In this document: piece after piece, positions 8,285 through 18,954 of the stretch
Layout: every line of letters starts with the position of its first letter
How positions within the stretch are numbered: the first letter of the stretch is position 1
DNA from: Pelagovum sp. HNIBRBA483
GTDB taxonomy: Bacteria > Pseudomonadota > Alphaproteobacteria > Rhodobacterales > Rhodobacteraceae
DNA: 64,000 nt
Reading direction: 5' to 3'
Assembly: GCF_040931995.1 (NCBI RefSeq)
Contig: NZ_CP162412.1
Coordinates: forward strand, 2,705,001 to 2,769,000
Notes under the pieces: generated by a model
Database searches by the model: none
Told to the model about the DNA's origin: nothing
Seen by the model: the letters and a program-made list of their open reading frames with translations, nothing else
Made by a program: the position numbers and the translations under genes

Positions 8285-9175
8285 ATGTTGGCTGCACTTC
8301 CCTTCCCCGATATCGGCCCCGATATCTTTTCGTTCACGCTGTTCGGGCGTGACTTCGCGCTGCGCTGGTACGCCATGGCCTATGTGGTCGGCATTCTCAT
8401 CGGCTGGCGCATCCTTGTCGCCGCGCTGCGCCGCCCCGCATTGTGGAAGGGCGGCACACCAGCGCTGAGCGAAACGCAACTCGAAGCGCTTCTTACATGG
8501 ATCATCCTTGGGATCATCGGCGGCGGGCGCTTGGGCTATGTGCTGTTTTACCAACCTGCCTATTTCCTCGCCAATCCCGCCGAAGTGCTGGCCATCTGGC
8601 AGGGCGGCATGTCCTTCCACGGCGGCTTTCTCGGCGTGGTGCTGGCAATCCTGATCTTTTCCCGCCGCGAAGGCATAGCGCTCGGCTCACTGGCCGATTC
8701 CATCGCGCTGGCCTCGCCGCCGGCATTGCTCCTCGGGCGGATCGCCAATTTCATCAATGGCGAGCTGTGGGGCCGCCCCACCGATCTGCCTTGGGGTGTG
8801 ATCTTCCCCGGCACCGCCGCGCAAGACTGCGGCGAAGAGCTGCTCCTGCTCTGCGCCCGCCACCCCTCGCAGCTCTATGAGGCGGCACTAGAAGGGCTGA
8901 TCTTGGGCGGTCTGCTGGTCTGGCTGGTGTTCCGCCGCAAGGTTCTGCACCACCCTTGGCGCCTGGCGGCGACCTTCTTCACCGGCTACGGGCTTGCCCG
9001 TTTCGCGGTGGAATTCGTCCGCCAGCCTGACGCGCAATTTGTCTCCGAGGGCAACCCGCTCGGCCTCGCGCTGCACATTGGCGGCTATGGCCTGACGATG
9101 GGCCAGCTCCTCACCCTGCCGATGATCCTGATCGGGCTTTGGTTGCTCGCACGCACACGAGCTGCCCATGACTGA
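8285..9175 (+). CDS. lgt: Prolipoprotein diacylglyceryl transferase
   Basis: This inner-membrane enzyme adds diacylglycerol from phosphatidylglycerol to the lipobox cysteine of lipoproteins. The 296-residue length from the ATG at 8285 fits the family and removes an atypical 25-residue extension. Key segments are visible: [32 protein letters not shown] with the essential His, the signature [16 protein letters not shown], and [12 protein letters not shown]. About seven membrane segments follow one another. The last eight bases overlap the start of the methyltransferase gene, so the three-gene unit with pgeF is transcribed together. Confidence 0.96.
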   Translation: MLAALPFPDIGPDIFSFTLFGRDFALRWYAMAYVVGILIGWRILVAALRRPALWKGGTPALSETQLEALLTWIILGIIGGGRLGYVLFYQPAYFLANPAEVLAIWQGGMSFHGGFLGVVLAILIFSRREGIALGSLADSIALASPPALLLGRIANFINGELWGRPTDLPWGVIFPGTAAQDCGEELLLLCARHPSQLYEAALEGLILGGLLVWLVFRRKVLHHPWRLAATFFTGYGLARFAVEFVRQPDAQFVSEGNPLGLALHIGGYGLTMGQLLTLPMILIGLWLLARTRAAHD

Positions 9176-10244
9176 AGCAACGCTCGACACGCTGACCGAT
9201 ATCCTCGCCGCGCGGATCGCCCGCACCGGCCCAATCACGCTGGCCGATTACATGGCCGAAGCACTGCTCCACCCCGATCACGGCTATTACGCAACTCGCG
9301 AACCCTTCGGCAGTGCCGGTGATTTCGTCACCGCCCCCGAGATCAGCCAGATGTTCGGGGAGATGATCGGCCTCTGCCTCGCCCAATGCTGGATCGACCA
9401 AGGCAGCCCCGCGCCCTTCGCGCTGGCCGAGCTTGGCCCAGGTCGCGGTACGCTGATGGCCGACATCCTCCGCGCCACCCGCGCCGTGCCGGGCTTCCAC
9501 GATGCGCTGGAGCTGCACCTCGTCGAAGCCTCGCCCCGCCTTGAAGCGCTGCAATCCGAAGCGCTCCCCGCCGCCACATGGCATGCACAGGTCCACGACC
9601 TGCCGCAAATGCCTCTGTTCCTCGTGGCGAACGAGTTCTTCGATGCTCTGCCCATCCGCCAGTTCCAGCGCGAAGGCGACGGCTGGCGCGAGCGCGTCGT
9701 CGGCCTCAACGACAAAGCCGCGCTCACCTTGGGCCTCACCGCCCCCGCCCCGATCGCCGCTCTCCAGCACCGGCTGGAGGACACCAGCGATGGCAATATC
9801 GTCGAGCTATGCCCCGCCCTGCCCGCGATTGTCGGCGATATCGCCTCCCGCATCGCGGAACACGGCGGCGCGGCGCTGATCATCGACTATGGCGACTGGC
9901 GTTCGTTGGGCGACACGCTTCAGGCGCTCAAAGAGCACCAGTCCGTCGATCCCTTCACCGATCCCGGCAGCGCCGATCTCACCGCCCATGTGGACTTTGA
10001 GGCCATCGCCAACGCCACGGCCCCCGCCGCCCATACGCGGCTCGCCACGCAGGGCGTGTTCCTCGAACGGCTCGGCATCACCCAGCGCGCGCAAGCGCTC
10101 GCCACGCGCCTCAGCGGGGATGCACTCACAAATCACGTCGCCGCACACAGACGCTTGACCCACCCCGCCGAAATGGGCGACCTATTCAAAGTGCTGGGCC
10201 TCTATCCCGCCAACACGCTGCCACCACCCGGGCTCGAACCATGA
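9168..10244 (+). CDS. Class I SAM-dependent methyltransferase, MidA/NDUFAF7 family
   Basis: The 358-residue protein matches COG1565: [39 protein letters not shown], the SAM-binding [15 protein letters not shown] near 86-100, and [12 protein letters not shown]. The mitochondrial relative NDUFAF7 methylates an arginine of a complex I subunit; whether the bacterial enzyme does the same is not established here. It overlaps lgt by eight bases and pgeF by ATGA. This order is frequent in Rhodobacterales, though no functional link is clear. Confidence 0.9.
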   Translation: MTEATLDTLTDILAARIARTGPITLADYMAEALLHPDHGYYATREPFGSAGDFVTAPEISQMFGEMIGLCLAQCWIDQGSPAPFALAELGPGRGTLMADILRATRAVPGFHDALELHLVEASPRLEALQSEALPAATWHAQVHDLPQMPLFLVANEFFDALPIRQFQREGDGWRERVVGLNDKAALTLGLTAPAPIAALQHRLEDTSDGNIVELCPALPAIVGDIASRIAEHGGAALIIDYGDWRSLGDTLQALKEHQSVDPFTDPGSADLTAHVDFEAIANATAPAAHTRLATQGVFLERLGITQRAQALATRLSGDALTNHVAAHRRLTHPAEMGDLFKVLGLYPANTLPPPGLEP

Positions 10245-10996
10245 CACTCGAAATCCTCACAGCTGATTGTCTCGCGCCCCTGCGACACGGGTTCTTTACC
10301 CGTCGTGGCGGCGCGTCTTCGGGCGTGTTCGAGGGGCTGAACTGCGGTTTTGGCAGTTCCGACCAGCATGCAGCAGTGTCGATCAACCGTGGCCGCGTCG
10401 CCCAAGCGCTCGACGTCGCCGCAGACAGGCTCTGCGGCGTGGTGCAGGTCCATTCCAGCCGCGTCGATACCGTGACCGAGGCGAACCCCACCCCGCCGGA
10501 GGCCGACGCCATCGTCACCGCCACCCCCGGCCTCGCGATCAGCGTGCTGACCGCCGATTGCCAGCCGGTGCTCTTTGCCGATGCGGAAGCAGGCGTCATC
10601 GGCGCGGCCCATGCGGGCTGGCAAGGCGCGCTGAACGGCGTGCTCGAAGAAACCGTCACCTCGATGGAGGCACTCGGCGCCACCCGCGAGGACATCTGCG
10701 CCGTGATCGGCCCGACGATCAGCCAACGCGCCTATGAGGTCGGCCCCGAATTTGTCGAGCGTTTTCTCGATGACGACCCCGACAATGCCCGCTTCTTCGC
10801 TAACGGCGAGGGCGGCAGATATCAGTTCGATCTGCCTGCCTATGGCCTCTACCGCCTCCGTTCCGCAGGGGTCGGCCATGCGGAGTGGACCCGCCACTGC
10901 ACCTATTCCGATCCGGCGCGATTCTATTCCTATCGCCGCACCACCCACCGCAAGGAGGTGGATTACGGCAGGTTGATTGCGGCAATCCGGCTCTGA
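10241..10996 (+). CDS. pgeF: Peptidoglycan editing factor PgeF (multicopper-polyphenol oxidoreductase/laccase domain)
   Basis: The 251-residue protein has the family's zinc-site residues: His71 in VVQVHSSRVD, Cys107 in VLTADCQPVL and His124 in GAAHAGWQGA. The N-terminal HGFFTRRGGASSGVF and the C-terminal CTYSDPARFYSYRR are also typical. In E. coli the homologue YfiH removes wrongly inserted serine from peptidoglycan precursors; older names call it laccase-like or a purine nucleoside enzyme. It is the last gene of the lgt operon, starting within the stop of the methyltransferase gene. Confidence 0.93.
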   Translation: MTLEILTADCLAPLRHGFFTRRGGASSGVFEGLNCGFGSSDQHAAVSINRGRVAQALDVAADRLCGVVQVHSSRVDTVTEANPTPPEADAIVTATPGLAISVLTADCQPVLFADAEAGVIGAAHAGWQGALNGVLEETVTSMEALGATREDICAVIGPTISQRAYEVGPEFVERFLDDDPDNARFFANGEGGRYQFDLPAYGLYRLRSAGVGHAEWTRHCTYSDPARFYSYRRTTHRKEVDYGRLIAAIRL

Positions 10997-11264
10997 TCGC
11001 GGCGGGATTGCGACAGCCACCCGTCCGATTTTCGCCTGATTTCCGGAAACAATCGCCACAACCTCTGCTGAACTGTCTACAGAAACGTGGCAAAATCTAT
11101 ATTTTTCAGCACCTTATCGAATTTGGCAGGAATGCCCCATTCATTGTTTCCAAGCTGGCAAAAAAGTCTCAAATTGTTTCTTCCGCGCCCAACTCATGCC
11201 CCGAACAGACATCAATTTGATCCCAACACGATCAGACACCAAGACGATTTCAAAGGTTGATAAG

Positions 11265-11432
11265 ATGACAAAGACCCAGACCCAGATCAAAACCCGCTGG
11301 ATGACCGCCATGATCAAGGAAGCCGAGGCCTGCACCACCCAGATGCCTTGGGCCCGTGGCGCCCGCCGCAAAGAGATGATCGCCCGCCGCGCCGCCACTG
11401 CTGTGGCCCCGCGCAAGGTCGCGTCTGCCTGA
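11265..11432 (+). CDS. Small basic conserved-type hypothetical protein (55 aa)
   Basis: The product begins [20 protein letters not shown] and ends in an arginine/alanine-rich tail, with [15 protein letters not shown] in the middle. It has no signal peptide, membrane segment or known domain. I prefer the ATG at 11265 over one 23 codons upstream because the extension looks non-coding. The gene stands alone, followed 40 bases later by a good terminator, which supports it as a real transcript. I cannot give a function. Confidence 0.65.
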   Translation: MTKTQTQIKTRWMTAMIKEAEACTTQMPWARGARRKEMIARRAATAVAPRKVASA

Positions 11433-11472
11433 TTCCTCCCTGTCCGGATTTCCCCTCCGGCATTCCCCGACT

Positions 11473-11500
11473 GGCCGCGCCTCGTTGCGCGGCCTTTTCT
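11473..11500 (+). terminator. Rho-independent terminator of the 55-aa gene
   Basis: GGCCGCGC (11473-11480) and GCGCGGCC (11487-11494) pair perfectly around a 6-base loop, followed directly by TTTTCTTT. Confidence 0.85.
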
Positions 11501-11581
11501 TTACGCAAAGCCCGTTTCGGGAAACAATCCAAATCCAACACCACCTTTGTTGCGAATTGAGCCGCTATTTGCCGCAATTCT

Positions 11582-11611
11582 TTGACAGAAGCGCCATAAC
11601 AGCGGCATTTA
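11582..11611 (+). promoter_or_regulatory. Possible sigma-70-like promoter of the first Hint gene
   Basis: A perfect TTGACA at 11582-11587 is followed after 18 bases by CATTTA. The -10 match is only fair. The position, about 75 bases before the ATG, is sensible. Overlapping it upstream, GAATTG and CAATTC form short inverted arms. Confidence 0.35.
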
Positions 11612-11638
11612 TGAAGAATAGACATGATGCACTCTGAC

Positions 11639-11660
11639 GTTGTCGGTGGGGGCCGACGAC
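11639..11660 (+). promoter_or_regulatory. 5' UTR hairpin before the first Hint gene
   Basis: GTTGTCGG and CCGACGAC form an 8-bp stem (one G-T pair) with a G-rich 6-base loop. It lies 25 bases before the start codon, just ahead of the ribosome-binding region GGAGAG. Confidence 0.4.
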
Positions 11661-11685
11661 AGAGGAAGCACACGGAGAGCATCGC

Positions 11686-12431
11686 ATGAACATACGCCCC
11701 CAGACCGCCTCGATCCGCGAAATCCCCGCGCCATCCTCGCCTGCATCTGCCTCGGCGCAAGAGCCGCTGATTTCCCGCGCCGATTTCCTGTTTCTCAACA
11801 ATCGTGGCGAGATCGAGGATCGCAACCGCCCGATCCCCCTCCGCGCGCCGTTCCTCGACGCCTTTTCCGCCTTCTCTCACGGCACCCTCCTGCCCACGCC
11901 CTCCGGCCCCGTCGCCGTCGAAGACCTCCTGCCGGGCGATAGCGTGTTGACAGAGAATGGCGGCCCGCAAACCCTCCTTTGGAAAGGCTCTTGGCAAACG
12001 ACGCCTCACGCTGGCACGCAACTGATCCGCGTTGCCGCCGATGCGTTCGGTGATGGCTTCCCCTCCCGCGATATGATCTTTGGCCCTGCCACACGGGTCA
12101 TCCGCCGCCATCCGGCGGTACAGGCTCGGCTCGGAATGGACAAAGTATCCCTGCCGCTCGCTGATCTGATCGACGGGATCGCGGTCGTCGGCATCACCCC
12201 GCCGCGCCCGATCACGCTCTGCCACCTTCTGTTCGACAGGCATCATTCGATCCGCGCCTGCGGGCTGGAGGTCGAATCCTACCATCCCGGCCCGCTGCAT
12301 CGGCTCAGCCTCAGTCAGGAACTTCGCGCGATCTTCCTCGGCATGTTCCCGCATCTCGGCTGTATAAGCGATCTGGACGCCCCGCGTTTCACGCGGTTCA
12401 GCAGCGCCGATCTCGAATTGTTGGAAGTGTC

Positions 12432-12435
<4 letters not shown>
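11686..12435 (+). CDS. Hint (hedgehog/intein) domain-containing protein, nucleophile apparently missing
   Basis: The 249-residue protein has a Hint-like core from about residue 60: SHGTLLPTPSGPVAVEDLLP, GDSVLTENGG, LLWKGSW, and the late CHLLFDRHHSIRACGLEVES. This pattern is widespread in Rhodobacterales Hint proteins, often tied to secreted Ca-binding proteins, but their activity is mostly unknown. The cysteine that starts self-processing Hint domains is replaced by an AFSH segment, so protein splicing or autocleavage looks unlikely. There is no signal peptide or RTX repeat. It converges on the Lrp gene with a four-base overlap of coding ends. Confidence 0.85.
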
Positions 12436-14098
<1,663 letters not shown>

Positions 14099-14101
14099 GC
14101 C

Positions 14102-15373
14102 TCAAACCAACGGCGCGTCGCCCTCCGTGGGCGGCGCGACCACCCCCAATACGGCTGGCGCAGGCTCCACCGCGATCCGCGCCCGTCCCAGCCTTGGGTG
14201 CAACGTCCGCGCCAATACCCAGCAGGCAAAAAGCCCCGCACCGCCGGCGATAAATATCCCTGAAAGCGGCGCCGCCAGCAGCACCAGCCACGCCACACCC
14301 GGCGTCACGATGCCCGAAACATCGCGAAAGCTTGAATAGATCGCTGACATTTCGGTTCGTTCCGAGGGCTTCACCGCCAGCAAGAACGGCAATCCGCCGC
14401 AGACATCGAGCAGGATCAAGAACAGCGATCCCGCCATCAGGCAGGCCACCGACAGCATTGGCACCCCATGCGGCAGCCCCGCCAACAGGAACAAGAGCGC
14501 CGACATCAGGAACCCCGTCCGCACCGCCATCCGCACCGAACTGCGCTGCATGAACCACAGCATCACGGGCGAAAGGAATAGCGCGCCATTGGTGATCGAT
14601 AGCGCCACCCCGCCCAGCGTGTCGCCCAGCCCGTTCTGCACCGCGTAAATCGGCAGATACACCACATAGACCCACCACCCGCAGGAGCGGATCACCGCGA
14701 ATATCCAGCCCGTCACCAGTCGCGGCTGCACGGCAAACCGCCCGAAATAGGCAAACGGATTGGTCGGCGCGCGCTTGCGCCGCGTGATCAGGCGGCCATT
14801 GCCCAAACGCATGAACAAGAAGACCCCCAGCATCCCCGCCGCTGCCACCGCCGCGATGAGGAACGGCGCAGGCCGCCACCAGCCGTAAAGCACCACGCCC
14901 AGCGCTGGCCCCGCCGTCCAACCCGCCGCGCTGTAAAACAGCCGCGATGTCTCGAACCGTCCCAATTCGAACTTGGCAACATAATCCAGCACATAGGCGT
15001 TGAAGCAGACGAATGTGATGACCACGGCGAATGTGATCAGCGCCAGCCCCGTCACCACCATCGTAGGCGTTTGCAGGATCGTCACCAACGCCCCCGCGAC
15101 AAACATCATCGCGCCCATCGAATAAAGATACCGGCGCGGGATGTAGCGGATCAGATACGGCACCAACAGCCCGATCATCAGCGAGATCACCCCGATCACG
15201 AAATACACGCCCGATACCAGCAGCGCATCGCCCAGCGCCTCGTAAACCACCAGCGGGTAAACCGAGATCAGGATCCCCCGCGCCACCGCCTCCGCACCGG
15301 CAAGCACAGCAAAGCCCCGCACACTGGGTGCGGGCGCATGGCGCAGCCATTCAGGTATTCGCCGCTCGTGCAT
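14102..15373 (-). CDS. MFS transporter
   Basis: The 423-residue protein has about 12 hydrophobic segments in two halves separated by a basic loop near LGNGRLITRRKRAPTNPF. The loop between segments 2 and 3 reads RYIPRRYLYSMGA, in the place of the MFS A-motif. The substrate cannot be told; no antibiotic-efflux or sugar signature is clear. It starts divergently from the MarR-Sat-CysC gene, 184 bases away, and converges with trxB. Confidence 0.85.
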   Translation of the reverse strand: MHERRIPEWLRHAPAPSVRGFAVLAGAEAVARGILISVYPLVVYEALGDALLVSGVYFVIGVISLMIGLLVPYLIRYIPRRYLYSMGAMMFVAGALVTILQTPTMVVTGLALITFAVVITFVCFNAYVLDYVAKFELGRFETSRLFYSAAGWTAGPALGVVLYGWWRPAPFLIAAVAAAGMLGVFLFMRLGNGRLITRRKRAPTNPFAYFGRFAVQPRLVTGWIFAVIRSCGWWVYVVYLPIYAVQNGLGDTLGGVALSITNGALFLSPVMLWFMQRSSVRMAVRTGFLMSALLFLLAGLPHGVPMLSVACLMAGSLFLILLDVCGGLPFLLAVKPSERTEMSAIYSSFRDVSGIVTPGVAWLVLLAAPLSGIFIAGGAGLFACWVLARTLHPRLGRARIAVEPAPAVLGVVAPPTEGDAPLV

Positions 15374-15519
15374 GGGGACGGTCCGTTATTCCTGCACCCA
15401 GCAAACGGAATCGCCTCTGTGATTGCTGTGCCGGAACCGACCCTGTGTCGTTTTCGCACCAAGCCGCCCTGATTTTCTACCTCAGCGGGTGGATTTTCCC
15501 TTCCCAAACGGCCCAGTTT

Positions 15520-15545
15520 GTGAAATGTGTTCACCATTGAACACA
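15520..15545. promoter_or_regulatory. Two overlapping perfect palindromes, probable operator
   Basis: TGTGTTCA CCAT TGAACACA (15526-15545) is a perfect 8-4-8 inverted repeat. It overlaps a second one, GTGAA ATGTG TTCAC (15520-15534). The pair ends 12 bases before the ATG of the MarR-type/Sat-CysC gene and lies in the divergent region with the MFS gene. Such symmetry and location fit binding by the winged-helix domain encoded immediately downstream. Confidence 0.6.
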
Positions 15546-15557
15546 CTTGGACCCGCC

Positions 15558-15923
15558 ATGCCCGCCGCGCAGCCCCTCTCCATGCGACCGGAAGATGACC
15601 ACCTCTTCCGCCTCTTGCGTCAGCTCGATCTGGCGCCGGAAGCCTCGCAACGGGCCACTGCCAGCGCGCTCGGCATCAGCCTCGGGGCGCTGAACACGCA
15701 ACTCCGCGCCGCTACTGATGCCGGTCTGATCCGCATCGCCCAGCGCCCCGGTCCCGACAAGCGCCAGCGCTTCGCCTATTCGCTCACCACCCGCGGCGCA
15801 GCCACCAAGGCACAACTCGCTGACCAGTTCCTCGCCCGTAAACTCGCTGAATATGATGCCCTGCACGCCGAGCTAACCGGCTCCGCCAGCGGCCTCCTCT
15901 CGCTCAAGAAAAGGACACCCTTG
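15558..15923 (+). other. Regulator-like N-terminal unit of the fused gene
   Basis: This segment alone would encode about 122 residues with the winged-helix pattern HLFRLLRQLDLAPEASQRAT, the recognition part ASALGISLGALNTQLRAA, the wing QRFAYSLTTRGAATKAQLAD, and a C-terminal helix FLARKLAEYDALHAELTG. In other bacteria such proteins are separate genes near exopolysaccharide loci. Here there is no stop before the Sat start; the linker reads SASGLLSLKKRTPL. Confidence 0.75.
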
Positions 15924-17633
15924 ATGCTTAACAACCTCTCCCCCATCCCAGAGCTGTATGTCTCCTATGACAGCGCCCAAAAGCTGAAGGTCGAGGCCGC
16001 GGACCTCACCAGCCACGATCTCACAGCCCGCCAGATCTGCGATCTGGAGCTGCTGATGAACGGCGGTTTCAACCCGCTGAAGGGCTTCCTGTCCGAGGCC
16101 GATTACAACGGCGTCGTCGACAACATGCGCCTTGCCGATGGCACGCTCTGGCCGATGCCGATCACCCTCGACGTCTCCGAAGCCTTCGCCGACAGCATCG
16201 AACTGGGTCAGGACATCGCCCTGCGCGATCAGGAAGGCGTGATCCTCGCCACCATGACCGTGACCGACCGCTGGATTCCCAACAAATCGCACGAGGCCGA
16301 AAAGGTCTTCGGCGCCGATGATCTCGCCCATCCGGCGGTCAACTACCTGCACCACACCGCAGGCAAGGTCTATCTTGGCGGTCCGGTCGTCGGCATCCAG
16401 CAGCCCGTGCATTACGATTTCCGCGCCCGCCGCGACACGCCGAACGAACTGCGCGCCTATTTCCGCAAGCTCGGCTGGCGCCGCGTCGTCGCCTTCCAGA
16501 CCCGCAACCCGCTGCACCGCGCCCATCAGGAATTGACCTTCCGCGCCGCGAAGGAAGCGCAAGCCAACCTGCTGATCCACCCCGTCGTCGGCATGACGAA
16601 GCCCGGCGACGTCGATCACTTCACCCGCGTGCGCTGCTACGAGGCGGTTCTGGATAAATACCCCTCCTCCACCACCTCGATGAGCCTGCTGAACCTCGCC
16701 ATGCGCATGGCCGGCCCGCGCGAAGCCGTCTGGCACGGCATGATCCGCCGCAACCACGGCTGCACCCACATGATCATCGGCCGCGACCACGCCGGACCGG
16801 GCAAAAACTCCGCAGGCGAGGATTTCTACGGCCCCTATGACGCGCAGGAACTCTTCCGCGCGCATCAGGAGGAGATCGGCATCGAAATGGTCGATTTCAA
16901 ACACATGGTCTATGTGCAGGAACGCGCCCAATACGAGCCCGCCGACGAAATCGAAGATCGTGACAACGTCACCATCCTCAACATCTCCGGCACCGAACTG
17001 CGCCGCCGCCTGCGCGAAGGGCTGGAAATCCCCGAGTGGTTCTCCTTCCCCGAAGTTGTCCGCGAATTGCGCCGCACCTCGCCGCCGCGTTCACAGCAGG
17101 GCTTTACCGTGTTCTTCACCGGCTTCTCCGGCTCCGGCAAATCCACCATCGCCAACGCGCTGATGGTCAAGCTGATGGAAATGGGCGGCCGCCCCGTCAC
17201 GCTGCTGGATGGCGATATCGTGCGCAAGAACCTCAGCTCCGAGCTGGGCTTCTCCAAAGAGCACCGCGATCTCAACATCCGCCGCATCGGCTATGTGGCC
17301 TCCGAGATCACCAAGAACGGCGGTATCGCCATCTGCGCCCCCATCGCGCCCTACGCCGCGACGCGCCGCGCGGTGCGCGAAGATGTCGAGCAATTCGGCG
17401 CGTTCGTCGAAGTGCATGTCGCCACCTCGCTCGAGGAATGCGAGCGCCGCGACCGGAAAGGCCTCTACAAACTGGCCCGCGAAGGCAAGATCAAGGAATT
17501 CACGGGCATTTCAGACCCTTACGATGTGCCAGTCGAACCCGAACTCCGCGTCGAAACCGAGAATGTCGAGGTTGATAACTGCGCCCATCAGGTGATCCTG
17601 AAGCTCGAAAGCCTCGGCCTGATCACCGCCTGA
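15558..17633 (+). CDS. cysC: MarR-type (EPS-associated family) domain in frame with bifunctional sulfate adenylyltransferase/adenylylsulfate kinase
   Basis: One frame of 691 residues has no stop between two units. Residues 1 to about 112 match the EPS-associated MarR-type winged helix (ASALGISLGALNTQLRAATD, FLARKLAEYDALHAEL). From MLNNLSPIPELYVSYDSAQK (ATG 15924) follows a complete Sat-CysC: ATP sulfurylase with QTRNPLHRAHQ near 314 and GRDHAGPGKN, then APS kinase with P-loop FTGFSGSGKST near 520-530. The enzyme pair makes APS and then PAPS from sulfate and ATP. The usual protein has about 570 residues and begins at the internal ATG, which has its own AAAAGGA at 15909-15915. Either a true fusion or two nested products is possible; a lost regulator stop codon or a sequencing error would explain it. 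Confidence 0.88.
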   Translation: MPAAQPLSMRPEDDHLFRLLRQLDLAPEASQRATASALGISLGALNTQLRAATDAGLIRIAQRPGPDKRQRFAYSLTTRGAATKAQLADQFLARKLAEYDALHAELTGSASGLLSLKKRTPLMLNNLSPIPELYVSYDSAQKLKVEAADLTSHDLTARQICDLELLMNGGFNPLKGFLSEADYNGVVDNMRLADGTLWPMPITLDVSEAFADSIELGQDIALRDQEGVILATMTVTDRWIPNKSHEAEKVFGADDLAHPAVNYLHHTAGKVYLGGPVVGIQQPVHYDFRARRDTPNELRAYFRKLGWRRVVAFQTRNPLHRAHQELTFRAAKEAQANLLIHPVVGMTKPGDVDHFTRVRCYEAVLDKYPSSTTSMSLLNLAMRMAGPREAVWHGMIRRNHGCTHMIIGRDHAGPGKNSAGEDFYGPYDAQELFRAHQEEIGIEMVDFKHMVYVQERAQYEPADEIEDRDNVTILNISGTELRRRLREGLEIPEWFSFPEVVRELRRTSPPRSQQGFTVFFTGFSGSGKSTIANALMVKLMEMGGRPVTLLDGDIVRKNLSSELGFSKEHRDLNIRRIGYVASEITKNGGIAICAPIAPYAATRRAVREDVEQFGAFVEVHVATSLEECERRDRKGLYKLAREGKIKEFTGISDPYDVPVEPELRVETENVEVDNCAHQVILKLESLGLITA

Positions 17634-17655
17634 TCCGGCACCACCGCAAAGAAAA

Positions 17656-17686
17656 GGCCGCAGCGCCCCGCTGCGGCCTTTTTTCT
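17656..17686 (+). terminator. Rho-independent terminator after sat/cysC
   Basis: GGCCGCAGCG and CGCTGCGGCC form a perfect 10-bp stem around a 3-base loop, followed by TTTTTTCTTT. Confidence 0.9.
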
Positions 17687-17711
17687 TTCCCGAAGGGGTA
17701 CGCACATACGC

Positions 17712-18194
17712 CTAGCGCATCCGGTTCAGCAATCCGTCTTTCAGCACCACATGATAGTAAATCGCCATCAACGCATGGCCCAACACGAGCAACAAAAGCA
17801 GGCTCGTCAGCGCTTCATGCACCTCGCCCAGCGCCTCGATCTGCCCGTTAAAGGCCACCGCGCCGGTGATCGGCACCGCCAAAATCAGCGCGTAGAGCGC
17901 CACATGCCCCGCCTTCGCCGCCGGTTGCAGCCACAGCGGCCCAGCCGTGCTTTCCGCCGGTGCGCCCAAGCGCCAGCGCAGCACCAGCCGCACCAGCACG
18001 AGCAAAATCACCGCAACCCCAATGGCGCGGTGGCTGTTCGCCGCAAGGCCAATGTCTCCGACCACGCCCGTGTCGATGACCCGCTCAAACGCCTCGCCCA
18101 TGAAATCGCCCAGCAAGTAGTTGGCGCCGATCAACACCGCCACCAACCAATGTAAGATTATCTGCGAACGCGCGTATTTTTCCTGTTGCGCCAT
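17712..18194 (-). CDS. Cytochrome b561 family protein
   Basis: The product is a four-helix membrane protein of 160 residues from the ATG at 18194, chosen for the AGGG just before it (an ATG eight codons upstream is possible). Likely heme ligands are His in IILHWLVAVLIGANY, His in LAANSHRAIGVAVILL, His in AGHVALYALILAVPI and His in LGEVHEALTSLLLLLVLGHA. Prokaryotic b561 proteins move electrons between quinol and other carriers or superoxide. It converges on the sat/cysC terminator. Confidence 0.85.
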   Translation of the reverse strand: MAQQEKYARSQIILHWLVAVLIGANYLLGDFMGEAFERVIDTGVVGDIGLAANSHRAIGVAVILLVLVRLVLRWRLGAPAESTAGPLWLQPAAKAGHVALYALILAVPITGAVAFNGQIEALGEVHEALTSLLLLLVLGHALMAIYYHVVLKDGLLNRMR

Positions 18195-18246
18195 AAAACC
18201 CTGCCTCTCGTTATCCATTACAATGGCAGGGCCTGTCCTTTGCGGA

Positions 18247-18471
18247 TCAGTGCACCGCCACGGGTGTCATATCATATTGCCGCGCAAGCACGAAGGCCAA
18301 ACGCCGGTCCGCGACCAGCGCCAGTTGCTCACCCTCGGCGTTATGCACCGCAAACAGCTCTTTCAGATCACCGACCTTGTTGCGCACCTCATCGGGCAGA
18401 TCGTCTACCAGCACCGGCTTCACATAGACGATCTTTTCCCCCAGAGCGGACAGATCAACCTTTGTATGCAT
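18247..18471 (-). CDS. DUF1150 family protein
   Basis: The 74-residue protein contains KIVYVKPVLVDDLPDEVR and QLALVADRRLAFVLARQYDM, the conserved DUF1150 pattern. The family is almost always encoded directly after a small heat-shock protein in alphaproteobacteria, as here, but no activity is known. Its ATG shares one base with the hsp20 stop (TGATG), which implies coupled translation and heat-shock control. Confidence 0.85.
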   Translation of the reverse strand: MHTKVDLSALGEKIVYVKPVLVDDLPDEVRNKVGDLKELFAVHNAEGEQLALVADRRLAFVLARQYDMTPVAVH

Positions 18472-18890
18472 CAGCTTGTGCCCTTCCGGATTTTGATGGT
18501 CTGCACCACGCTCTCCGGCACCTTGCGGGTCAGATCAACATGCAGCAGCCCGTTTTCGATGATTGCCTCGCCCACATCCACGCCGTCTGCCAGCACAAAC
18601 GAGCGCTGGAACTGCCGCGCCGCGATGCCACGGTGCAGATAGATGCGGTCCTCGCCGTCGTCGTTCTGACGCCCGCGAATGACCAACTGGTTGTCCTCAA
18701 CCGTGATCGCCAGATCGTCCTCGGCAAAGCCCGCGACAGCAAGCGTGATCCGGTAGGATCGATCCGATGTTTGTTCGATGTTGTAGGGGGGGTAGCCGTC
18801 ATTTCCGGTTTTCGCGGTGCGTTCCACGAGCCGTTCCAGCTGCTCAAACCCCAGAAGGTAGGGGTGCGTCCCCAATGTAAGTTTCGTCAT
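18471..18890 (-). CDS. Small heat-shock protein, Hsp20 family
   Basis: The 139-residue chaperone holds unfolding proteins in a refoldable state. The alpha-crystallin domain spans about 30-125, with PPYNIEQTSDRSYRITLAVA, GFAEDDLAITVEDNQLVIRG, IYLHRGIAARQFQRSF and ENGLLHVDLTRKVPE. The start at 18890 has an AGAGGG ahead of it. The short N-terminal YLLGFEQLERLVERTAKTGN is like IbpA-type proteins. An RpoH-like promoter lies upstream. Confidence 0.93.
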   Translation of the reverse strand: MTKLTLGTHPYLLGFEQLERLVERTAKTGNDGYPPYNIEQTSDRSYRITLAVAGFAEDDLAITVEDNQLVIRGRQNDDGEDRIYLHRGIAARQFQRSFVLADGVDVGEAIIENGLLHVDLTRKVPESVVQTIKIRKGTS

Positions 18891-18954
18891 ACGACATGCC
18901 CTCTTTGCAAGCGACCGTCCAACAGGCCCCATTCAGGCGACCCTTCAGAGTGAA

